10,987 nucleotides of DNA, from contig JADGJA010000768.1 of assembly GCA_027596035.1 (NCBI GenBank), forward strand, positions 1 through 10,987, given 5' to 3'. Below are positions 1-7,684 of the stretch, piece after piece. The notes beneath the pieces were generated by a model. That model was not told where the DNA came from. It worked only from the letters and a program-made list of their open reading frames with translations, and did no database searches. Both the position numbers and the translations under genes were made by a program. This DNA is from Thoreauomyces humboldtii (taxonomy: Eukaryota; Chytridiomycota; Chytridiomycetes; Spizellomycetales; Powellomycetaceae). The number at the start of each line of letters is the position of its first letter. Within the stretch, counting starts at the first letter, position 1.

Positions 1-21
1 CCCCCGATCCTCCATCACCCC

Positions 22-1645
22 ATGGCATCACCGGTCGGCCAGCTCAGTCCGGAGGACGTTGGGTTCTGGGCCCAGTCCCACGCGAACTCGACCGTCAAGC
101 TGTACGGGGAAAAGCTCCAGGAGTGGGGCGTCACGAGCGACTCGTTCCAGAGGGTCGACTTCGACAAGGACCTCGTGGACCTCGGTCTGTCCGTCATCGC
201 CGCAAAGGACGTCATAGCGTGCTTCAAGCAGGATCAGATGGCCGAGGCCGCCATCTTCTGGGACATTGAGAACCTGTCCATACCTGCAGTGAGGGGCTCG
301 CTCTCTCTGTCAACACGAAACATGGCGCTCCTGTTTTTTTCCAACCCATGTCTTCCTTCCCATGCAGGGTCTGTCGGCGGCACACGCGGTGGATCGGATC
401 AACATAGGCCTCCGAAGCTACGGGCTGATGCGATCCGCCATCAAGATCTACGGATCTCTCGGTCTGGTCTCGGAACGCAAGCGATCCGAACTTCGGCAGA
501 GCGGATGCGAGTGGCCCGACCTCCCACAGGACGGCAAGAAGGATCAATGCGACAAGGTGATGATCGCCGACGTCCTCCTCTGGGCAATGGACCATCCTCC
601 GCCCGCAAAGATCATCCTCATGTGCGGCGACAAGGATCTCAGCTACCTGATCGCGAGACTGTGTTCGAGAGGCTACTTCATCGTCCTCGTCCACAATCGA
701 CTATCGGTCGACAGGTTGAAGAGGGTCGCTTCGTTCACCATCCCTTGGGAGCTGCTGATGAAGGACAAGGACGAGGTCGGGACCGACACGGAGAGGGAGG
801 ATTCAAAGTATGACGGGAACATTGGCGTCAAGGATCATCACCAGACGGACGGGATCACCATCCCGACATCCTCATCATCATCATCTTACTCCTCATCGAC
901 CGCGAACCGCAGTTCATCCTCCTCCCCACCGAAACCCAAGCCCACCACCTTACCATGGAAGAAACCCGCCCCCTTCGTCAAAGGAAACAGTCTCGGCTCG
1001 ATCCAGATCTCGGTCGGGGACGACAACGTCGAGTCCGTGTCAGTGAGCGGTGGAACACCGGAAGAACAAACACGCACGTTCGCATCAGGCGTGATCCAAC
1101 TGGTCGAGATCCTTCGCGACGCCGAACGACGGAGGCTCCAGAAGCCTTTCGGAACGCGGAAGGACGGATGGCACTCTGCCGCCACGTTGGGCGACCATCT
1201 GGCCAGGACGTATCCTCCCGTCCGACAGATGTATCAGACCTCCTTCAACCCGCTCTTCGACTTGGCCGTCAGTGAGGGGATCGTGGAGTCCAGGATGGAG
1301 GCGGGGGGTGCGAGGGATCTTCATCGGTTCCTCAAACTGGCGTTGACCTTGCCGCCTGTGAGAGCGGAAGCGTCGGAAGGTGGAGGAGGACTTCCCGTGC
1401 TGACGACCACGACGACGACGGCGACGACAAACCTTCCTGCTGCTGCTCCTCTTGCTGCTGCGACTCCCTTGCCACTGACGAAGGCGAAAGCACCCGTCGC
1501 TGGAGTGTACGGATCGCCTCGATTGGCGCCAACAGTTCCACCTTCGACTCCTGCAGCTGCTCCGCTTGACAGCGAACTCCCCCCTGTCCACTCGTTGCCT
1601 TCGACGTCAGCACCTCGCTCTGTTTCTCCAACCTGCCCGAAGTGA
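22..1645 (+). CDS. SAM-NYN-LOTUS-like protein, predicted RNase (MARF1/limkain-b1-like)
   Basis: Two exons, 22-288 and 368-1645, separated by a 79-nt GT-AG intron in phase 0, give 514 residues. Splicing joins the start of a NYN domain (FWDIEN, Asp81) to its remainder, which supports the intron. Residues about 9-70 look like a SAM domain (DVGFW, then DLVDLGL). Residues about 75-218 are a NYN/PIN-like ribonuclease fold with acidic residues Asp81, Asp148/Asp151/Asp157 and CGDKD (Asp177, Asp179), the usual metal-binding pattern. A Ser-rich linker lies near 256-282. Residues about 325-415 resemble a LOTUS/OST-HTH winged helix. The tail is Thr/Ala/Pro-rich and probably disordered. NYN proteins of this group cleave or bind RNA; the SAM and LOTUS-like parts would supply RNA or partner binding (inference). 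The first ATG is in good context (ccccATGG), but the frame stays open to the window edge, so the N-terminus could be longer. Confidence 0.85.
289..367 (+). other. Intron 1 of the SAM-NYN gene
   Basis: The donor is GTGAGG and the acceptor is CATGCAG after a pyrimidine-rich stretch with a run of T. The intron is 79 nt, phase 0, and not a multiple of three. Unspliced reading continues from 22 in another frame and loses the NYN domain, whereas splicing restores it. Confidence 0.85.
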
Positions 1646-1961
1646 AAAGGCAAAGATAGTGCCAGCAACCTTTTATAGACTCGGAAAGGAACATCATTCT
1701 TCAGAAGTAGGCCAAGTCCGATAGCTAGAGGGCATGTCCAGGTGTTGGCTGACAAAGAAGCAGAGTAAGACTAGAAGGGGTCAGCCGGGGGGGAAGAGGG
1801 CCGGCGAAATAAGATCAACTGGATTGGAAAAATCACATCTCATTTCGTTGTGCTGCGCTGTGGCCTCCGTAACCTTCGGCACCTTCGGCCTACCTCTCCT
1901 TTCCCCCCGCCCCCATGGGTAACCATCCGACGTGCTCAGAAGACTTTGATTGAAGTTCATT

Positions 1962-1987
1962 GTCAAATGTCGTCGTCAAATGTCGTC
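1962..1987. repeat. 13-bp perfect tandem duplication
   Basis: The unit gtcaaatgtcgtc occurs twice back to back (1962-1974 and 1975-1987) in noncoding DNA. It looks like replication slippage or a repair scar. No function is implied. Confidence 0.9.
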
Positions 1988-2131
1988 AGAGCCTGAACTG
2001 TTGAAACAGGCCCTGCCGGGCCAAGTGGCTTGCAGGTCGGGGTCACACGATCGAAGGATGCTTTGGATGGGCCCGACCGCTACTGCGCAATGCGTGAGGC
2101 CTTCCACACAAGCTAAACGGCCGCTCAATGC

Positions 2132-2158
2132 AAACCGGCCCCGCACGCGGGGGCGTTT
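2132..2158. repeat. GC-rich imperfect inverted repeat
   Basis: CCCCGC at 2139-2144 and GCGGGG at 2147-2152 are exact complements around a 2-nt centre. The flanking AAAC and GTTT extend the symmetry with a bulge. It could be a hairpin or protein-binding site, but no nearby gene supports a specific role. Confidence 0.4.
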
Positions 2159-2589
2159 CGGATGAGTTGCTGCGCTGCCCAAAGAGGTCGCGGAAGTGCT
2201 GAAGCCGCCAGCGGGAGTATTTAACGTCGACTTGTTCGTAATGATGTTCCGGCACCGCTAGAAGCGCCGTCCTGGCAGGCGAGGGTAAGGGGGCTCGGTC
2301 CATGGTGTCCGTCGCTTCCAACTCCACGCCACCAGTTCCAAAAGCATGCCAATCATCTTCTTCCTTGGACCACCTTACTCGTGCAAATGCATGTCATGCT
2401 CTCCACGAGAAACAGCAGTCCATCCCACCGGACACAAGCGAGGAGTTTTCTCCACCGACGCTTCAATATCCTCCAGCTCCGGAAGATCAATGCCTGATCC
2501 TCAGAGCGTCGACTCAAACCCGAATCCAGGTGTTTTGCGCAGGCGATCGCACCTCGGGACAGGTGGAAACCTTTCACATATGTTTAGAC

Positions 2590-3560
2590 TCACGCCCTAG
2601 CTGTGCAGGACCAGCTGAATGGCACCTTCCGGTGAGCTAGCGCTTTGTAACCGGAGCTCTTGACCGTAGCAAGGGATGGCGGGATAGGGACAAGTGGTGG
2701 GACGGCCCACCGAGCGCAGGCCGCCTTGCAGAAACTTCGAGTTTGTGTGTGGACGGCAGTTATCGTACACTGCCGGGTTTGCGTCCCTTTCGACGTAGTC
2801 GGCGGAATAGAAGTGGCGCTGTTGTGGGGGTGTCGTTTGAGAAGAGTCTGGTAACGCTTGGCGATGCTTGAGGGTTTTCGAGGGAGTTTTCTCCCAAGAA
2901 TACTCCAATGCCTCCCTTCACTGCGCATAATCTTTTCATCTTCCTCTGCGCTATAGCGACCTTTTTGCAGGCTGGGGTCAAGTACTTGATGCCAGTAGAC
3001 TCGAGATCGTTTTGGGCAGCGGCCCAGCACGAGCCCTATTGCGGGCCAGTCAACCTTCCCTGAGACATGCATCTGGCGCTCTACTTCTGCTTTTAGAGTA
3101 AAGCGATCTGCTTGGGTCCAAGGCCCCTATTCTTTGGCGCTAATACTCCTCCATGTGTCGAAACAGCGAGCAGACGATCGCCGCAGGTGCCGTCCAATTG
3201 CGCTCCATCCGACCTTGCCGCTGATGGAGGTCTCATCTTCTGTAACTACTCGACGCAATGTTTGCAGCTCATCCTCCTCCCATGCGCCAGACTTCAAAGC
3301 TTTGTCGCGGATATACCGAATGTGGTTACAGATACTTGACGGGACGTTTGGAACGCGTCCGCGAGTTTCTCATAAGACATGCCTTGTGCGTGGAGAGCTA
3401 AGAGCTCCGCGTCCTCCTCAGGAAGCCAGCATTTGTACGGTCGGATCGGCGACGGCGACCGGAGGGCCTCGTAGCGGCGGCGACGACTCTGGATGTCGCA
3501 AGGTCGCGGATGTGCTAAAGGCCCGCGAGGATCGAGAGCGACCAGCCAGTTGAGGAGCTC
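2590..3560 (-). pseudogene. Myb/SANT multi-repeat gene, copy A2 (broken)
   Basis: Read on the minus strand, this copy begins with a presequence-like RAFSTSATLR (first base 3525), typical of fungal mitochondrial import signals, followed by four Myb/SANT-like repeats: about 3431-3289 (CWLPEEDAELL), 3288-3130 (SGAWEEDE, GWSAIG), 3126-2971 (GPWTQAD, DWPAIG) and 2958-2839 (GRYSAEEDE, HWSILG). Lesions seen by comparison with copy B are a frame change between the presequence and repeat 1 (about 3445-3470), a one-base loss after 3343 inside repeat 1, and an in-frame TAG at 3129-3127 where copy B has Arg. The reading frame after repeat 4 runs to a stop at 2590 with unrelated sequence. An ATG at 3072 opens a 160-codon frame covering part of repeat 3 and repeat 4, so a truncated product cannot be excluded. 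In function it was presumably a DNA- or RNA-binding protein, possibly mitochondrial (inference). Confidence 0.75.
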
Positions 3561-3589
3561 TTTGCTCAGATGTTGAGTACTTGCGTGAC

Positions 3590-4132
3590 GATGCGTCCCA
3601 AGTCAACGTGTCGGGTTCAGTCTTGCGGGCTTTCCCATTGAGAGCGTTCGCTCGTCTTTGAACGGATTTACGTGGGCGATTCAACTTCCGTGCAAGGTGA
3701 GCCGATTGTCTTGATAAGTGGAGCGCACTCCACAGGGCTATCGTCGTATTTTTTGACTAAATCACGCAAAGAGTTTTCCTCGCTTTTTCTCCCACGGACC
3801 AGACTTCCAGAGTGCCTTTCCTCGCAGTCAGTGGAGCCGCGAAGTGACGTGGTTGCACGCACAGTGAGAAGCTTTCCATTTTCTTCGGGCAACCAGCGCT
3901 TCAAGACTTGAACCGAAGCCCGAGAGGAAAGCAGAGGGTCCGCACGCATGAAGGTGCACGAAAGAAAGGTGCGCGTCGACCCAGACAGGGCGTTCCCAAC
4001 AGCGCGATGGCAGAGATTGTAGTCGGCATTCCCTATGCCCAGGTCGAGTGTCTTTGGTGGCGTGGGAAAAATCGATCGGCGGACCGCGGAAAGAAGATCC
4101 CGAGAGATTCCCAGGCGAGGTGCCAGGAACAT
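3590..4132 (-). pseudogene. Myb/SANT multi-repeat gene, copy A1 (truncated, broken)
   Basis: The 5' part matches copy B over its leader: MFLA start at 4132, then PPKTLDL against PPKTFDL, and KRWLPEEN (Trp at 3895) against KRWLPEED. After KLL most of repeat 1 is missing or scrambled. Homology resumes at KSGPW, found in a different frame, and at EENSLRDLVKKY in the original frame; the two are offset by an extra A in the run at GAGAAAAAGCGAG. A further frame change lies near 3690, after KTIG, where the third-helix-like part of repeat 2 continues as NRPRKSVQRR. Repeats 3 and 4 are absent, and by about 3590-3560 the sequence becomes the presequence region of copy A2. The two copies therefore abut with a deletion. 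The ATG matching copy B's internal Met37 is not in frame here. I judge this a dead copy. Confidence 0.7.
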
Positions 4133-4144
4133 CAAGCGTCGCAC

Positions 4145-4932
4145 AATCAGAGGCGTTGGGTTGTCGGTGCTGCGGAGGCAAAGGGAACGGCAGTGCTGCG
4201 CCGGTCAGAATAGGTTCACAGATTGCGTTCTGCAAATGGGAAAAGTAGGATCAGATCCTGGGAAGAGGGTCTTTGCTAAACGCAACACATGAAAAACACT
4301 ATACACTACCATATGTACGTCGATCTCTATATAACTGACAATCGCTCTCCTTGCGACAAGTCTTGTGGGATGAGGGACCTCTCCTCCCAGGATGTTGTTC
4401 TTAGGGGCGGGATGTCGTTTTGCCACGCGGGGACGCGGGGTCCCTCACGCCTTTGGACAGCCCCGTTGGCTTGCCACCGCGGCGGATACCTGGCACCGTA
4501 CCCAAGCACTGATGTCAGATGACTCCAGCCCAATAAACCTCGGAAAACTGCAACAGGGGAGAGGAGGATCACCTCGATGTTCGCTGCTATACGTAGTGCG
4601 CTCAGTCCTGAGCGCGTCACTTCCATGGTTAGGAGTACTTTGCTCGTTTCTCACAGGGTAAGACAGAGCAGGTACACGAGGGCCAGAAGATCTGTCAAGC
4701 ATGACTGACGTTTAACTCCAGCAGAAGGGCAGCTGGGGAAAGACGTCCAGCAGAAGATGATTCATTCACGTGAGAAATTCGGTATGTTACGCATCTGCCT
4801 ACAGTATCATCAAGTCTCCTCTCCTGGACCGAAATTATGAAAGACAACGGCTCATGAAAGACAACGGCTCGAACCGTCACAGGAGCAGGAGCATTTGTGC
4901 GACAGGAGCGACGGGGAAGAAGGAGAAACCGA
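4145..4932. other. Intergenic spacer between Myb copies A1 and B
   Basis: No supported gene. Open frames here are short, overlap on both strands and carry no recognisable motif. The stretch holds the upstream flank of copy A1 and the 3' flank of copy B. It contains a 17-bp tandem duplication at 4837-4870 and an AATAAA at 4532-4537 on the + strand that serves no gene I can see. Confidence 0.6.
4837..4870. repeat. 17-bp perfect tandem duplication
   Basis: The unit atgaaagacaacggctc is present twice with no spacer (4837-4853 and 4854-4870), just downstream of Myb copy B. It is a short slippage-type duplication, like the one near 1962. Confidence 0.9.
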
Positions 4933-5851
4933 TTAGGGCTTGCTTCCACGGGGCATCCGTGAAGATGTCGAAGCGGTCTCGCCTGTGAGGACTCTGTAGC
5001 GGGAGAGTATGAATCTGCGGGTGCGGTTCATATTCCTTGCGAAGCCGATTAATATACGTCCGTCGGTCGAAAGGATAGCCTTGTCCTCCTCTGCTGTGAA
5101 AGGCCCACGGTGTAGATTTGGATCTAAGACTTCGTGCCAACGAGCCCACGCGCTGCCGGGGGTTCGGCCGAATTCTAGGTCAAGAGCAGTCCAGTGGATC
5201 GTATGCGATAGCTTCATCTGCTCTTCGACTTGTTTCCTGAGCAGATTGTCCTCGTCTTCTGACCAGCGTCCGCGTTTTGTCACCAGAGACAAGTTCCACT
5301 TTCGTTGGCAATGGGAAGGGTTTCGTCGAAAGTGCCGCCCGATGACCGACCACCCCACTCTGCCGCTCGTAGAGGTGTCCGCTGCGACTAACCGCAGTAG
5401 CTCTCGCATCTCAGCGTGCGTCCAGGGACCAGATTTCAGAGTAGCGATAGGCCGCCAACCAGTGCAGATGACTTCTAATTCCACTAACGGAGACTTTGAA
5501 CAGGACCGCGAGTTCTTTGTAGGGCGTGCCTTGGCCGGCCAAAGCGAGGAGCTCCTTATCTTCCTCGGGAAGCCAGCGCTTTTGGTTTCGAACCTGCACC
5601 ACAGCACCCATGGGACGGGGTACCGACGACGATTCGTTGTTCCGCCGTAGGATCGCGGATGTGTTGACAGCACGGGAGCTCAAGAAACACAGACCGCACG
5701 AGACTATCCGACGGGCGTTGCGACATTGGTCGTAGGTGACCATCCGTAGACCCCTCAAGTCAAACGTCTTTGGTGGCCTGAGAAAGCCCGCCCCGTGGAA
5801 GCCGGAAAGGAAAGTCCGAAATGATCCCGGAGGACCTAGGGCGAGGAACAT
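4933..5851 (-). pseudogene. Myb/SANT multi-repeat protein, copy B, one frame break (possibly mitochondrial)
   Basis: This is the most complete copy. On the minus strand, frame one runs from ATG 5851 (alternative ATG 5743) through a basic leader with SRAVNTSAILRR, a mitochondrial-presequence style motif, into repeat 1 (RWLPEEDKELL, 5581-5459). It then stops at 5411. Frame two carries repeats 2-4: 5430-5284 (GPWTHAE, GWSVIG), 5271-5119 (GRWSEDED, HWTALD) and 5109-4987 (GPFTAEED), ending at 4933. Aligned with copy A2, the two frames join without gap if TTGG at 5458-5455 is treated as extra (net +1). With that break ignored the product would be about 268-304 residues with four SANT-like repeats. 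No intron of normal size explains the shift. It could be a recent pseudogene, a sequencing error or a two-part gene. In function it is a likely nucleic-acid-binding protein; the target is unknown. It shares its upstream region with the divergent coiled-coil gene. Confidence 0.7.
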
Positions 5852-6084
5852 CGAGTAGGAAACAGATTGACGGTGGATTGGTTTTTGGTAGTGGTCGCGC
5901 GCGCCGCTTCGTAGCGCTCAAAAGGAGGGCGATCTTGAGATGGAAGAGTTGGGGATGCCGTGAGAAAGGACTCCTTTCAAGTACCGGTACGCGAGCTCGA
6001 GCACCATACGCGTATGTCTCTCCTCGCTGCTGCGTGTTCTTTTTCTTTGCCAGGTTTCCGTGCGTGCGGGAGTTGTCCTGGGGA
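5852..6084. promoter_or_regulatory. Divergent intergenic region, Myb copy B and coiled-coil gene
   Basis: About 230 bp lies between the outward-facing starts of Myb copy B (-) and the coiled-coil gene (+), so it should hold both promoters. A pyrimidine-rich stretch ending in TTTGCCAG at 6046-6053 looks like a splice acceptor. A GTATGT at 6012 and a GTACCG at 5981 are possible donors, so the + gene may have a 5' intron. No clear TATA box was seen. Confidence 0.4.
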
Positions 6085-7359
6085 ATGGTTCTCGGGGGTG
6101 GTCTAGGTAGCAGCTACACAAATGCAGGTGGTCTCAAGAGAGTCAAGACTCCAAAGCGAGATACGGTATCTTCCCACGCACCAAAGCAACAAATGACATC
6201 CCAACGCACTCCCAACTCGAGCGCCAAGACAACCAGCACCATCCCGTCCACCACCCACGACGCAACGTCCCGAACTCCATCAACACCATCATCATCATCC
6301 ATGTCGGCAGCAGCGAAAGAACCCCGCCGTCAATCCGCAGTTCCACCCCATTCCCAACCTCACTCCCACCGCTCAATCTCCACCCACTCAGCCTCCATCC
6401 CACCACACTCACCCTCGCATACCTCCTCCCCCCACCACGCTCACGGTCACTCCGACTCGGACACGTGCAGCACGAACGGATCCGACGACATCATCTCCAC
6501 GCTTCGAGCACTCTCCTCCTTCTCCTCCGCCGCTTCCACTCCATCTCCCGCTCCGAGATCCCTCCATCCCGGCTCCGGCTCCGGCTCCGGCTCCGCGTCC
6601 AAGCTAGCCGCTTCGCGAACGCGCGACCAGCCGTCGTCGTGGATGCGAGGGAAGGAGGAGGAGGAGGGGGATGGGAGTCTGGTGAGGAAGGTGTTGGAGG
6701 ATCCGGTCGGGACGTTGGAGGGGAGGAGGGAGATGTGGGAGGATGCTAGGTCGTATCTGATCGATTCGTTGTGAGTCACCGTCGTCTCGTCTTCGGATGT
6801 TGTGTGTGTGTGTGTGTGTGTGTGGACTGGGAAATGTTGATCGAGGCGCTGAATGTTACGGTTCTGTTCGTCAGGACGTTGTTGGTCGAGGCACAGCAGG
6901 ATGCTACGCTCCCGAATCAGCTGGCCAAGGAGGAGGAGGAGTTGCAGACGCGTATGACGATGATCAATGCGAAGGTACGATACCACCCCCCTTCGCTTTC
7001 GTTTCCTTACCCCCACTTCTGATCACACTGACGTTTGACGACACTGACGTTGACGCCCTTTTCAGGCGGAAGCGGTTGAGAGCCAAACCAGAGAGTTGAC
7101 CAACGCCATGGAAGAGGAGGCCAAGAAGCTCGCCATGGTTCGACGCGAGGCGATACAGCTCCGGGAAGAGCAGAGAAGGGAGGCCGAAGCGTTGGAGGTG
7201 AGACTTGCTTCACCCTCTCGGTACCGTTTCTCACGACTTCGAGTAGCTGAGCATGACCCCCCATCTTGGCAGCTGGCGGGAGCCGCACAACCACGAGCTA
7301 CGCGCGGTCTTTCCCCTTCACCGGTGACGCAACGTCGGTGGTGGGGAACGGAACTGTAG
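6085..7359 (+). CDS. Disordered/coiled-coil protein of unknown function, four exons
   Basis: The exons are 6085-6770, 6875-6974, 7066-7197 and 7273-7359 (334 residues). Introns: 6771-6874 (GTGAGT...TCAG, phase 2), 6975-7065 (GTACGA...TTCAG, phase 0) and 7198-7272 (GTGAGA...GGCAG, phase 0). The first two remove stop codons or shifts and join a continuous heptad-rich stretch, which is good support. The N-terminal two thirds are Ser/Thr/Pro/His-rich low complexity, with a basic patch KRVKTPKR near the start and a Gly-Ser repeat. The last about 110 residues (from SLVRKVLEDP through EEEELQTRM to REEQRREAEALE) are charged and predicted coiled coil. I do not recognise the family; a structural or complex-forming role is inferred. 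The start is uncertain: the frame is open from 5821, and ATG 6193 (caacaaATGA) is an alternative giving 298 residues. The last exon is weakly supported. Confidence 0.65.
6801..6824. repeat. (TG)12 microsatellite inside an intron
   Basis: Twelve uninterrupted TG units lie in intron 1 of the coiled-coil gene, 30 nt after the donor. It is a typical slippage-prone simple repeat and likely length-variable between strains. Confidence 0.95.
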
Positions 7360-7684
7360 GTCATTCTCAGCGTGGCTTTCACCGCGACGAAGTGGCTGAC
7401 CCTCGGCTGGGTCTCAGAAACAGGCAAGCGTTCTATCTACCAACGACGCTTCTCGCGTTTGTCTACGCATACACGATCGCGACGGATGGCGTGGACTCTG
7501 GCGACGCGTGCTGCGTGTAGGAACCATGGAATCGTCACTTTCGTGGTAGTTTTTTTTTTTTTCAATTCTTTTTTCGTTGCGCGGAAAGATGGACCTTTAT
7601 GTCCGCGCGACATGTGTGTATACATTCTCTACATCACAAAGTGTCTACGAGATCTACTACCGTTCCCTTCCCTTCCCGACCGTT
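7360..7684. other. Convergent 3' intergenic region
   Basis: About 325 bp separates the stop of the + coiled-coil gene from the stop of the - pectin lyase, so it holds both 3' ends. A 13-base T run at 7550-7562 and a further T-rich block near 7568 are the main features. No canonical AATAAA was found for either gene. A + frame reaching 7520 contains a hydrophobic segment (FYLPTTLLAFVYAYTI), but I see no splice path that joins it to the upstream gene. Confidence 0.6.
7550..7562. repeat. T13 homopolymer
   Basis: Thirteen consecutive T residues lie between two convergent genes. In minus-strand transcripts of the pectin lyase this is an A-rich 3' flank, which may favour 3'-end formation. Confidence 0.9.

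Larger units (their letters stand above)
1646..2589. other. Intergenic region with no supported gene
   Basis: This stretch holds the 3' flank of the SAM-NYN gene and the far 3' flank of Myb copy A2. Its open frames are short, overlap on both strands and show no recognisable domain. The longest on the + strand (2302-2640, 112 codons) is Ser/Pro-rich without motif support. I see a 13-bp tandem duplication near 1962 and a GC-rich inverted repeat near 2132, and no RNA gene. Confidence 0.6.

Noticed and set aside
224..694. Minus-strand open frame opposite the SAM-NYN gene
   Set aside because: It is a shadow of the NYN coding exon, with no motif of its own.
2302..2640. 112-codon + strand frame, Ser/Pro-rich
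   Set aside because: No domain, promoter or splice support, and it overlaps other open frames on both strands. It was left as intergenic.
5440..5500. A very short intron as explanation for the frame change in Myb copy B
   Set aside because: GT...AG pairs that would fix the frame are under 25 nt, far below the 75-104 nt introns seen here, and alignment to copy A2 shows no inserted block.
5582..5594. GGTTCGAAACC on the minus strand, like a tRNA B box
   Set aside because: It lies inside Myb copy B coding sequence, departs from the B-box consensus, and there is no cloverleaf or A box.
5009..5650. 213-codon + strand frame opposite Myb copy B
   Set aside because: It is the antisense shadow of the Myb repeats; the minus-strand repeats are recognisable and this frame is not.
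1646..5851. A transposon as the source of the Myb-like repeats
   Set aside because: Some fungal transposons carry Myb-like DNA-binding domains, but I found no transposase or reverse transcriptase motif and no terminal repeats around the copies.
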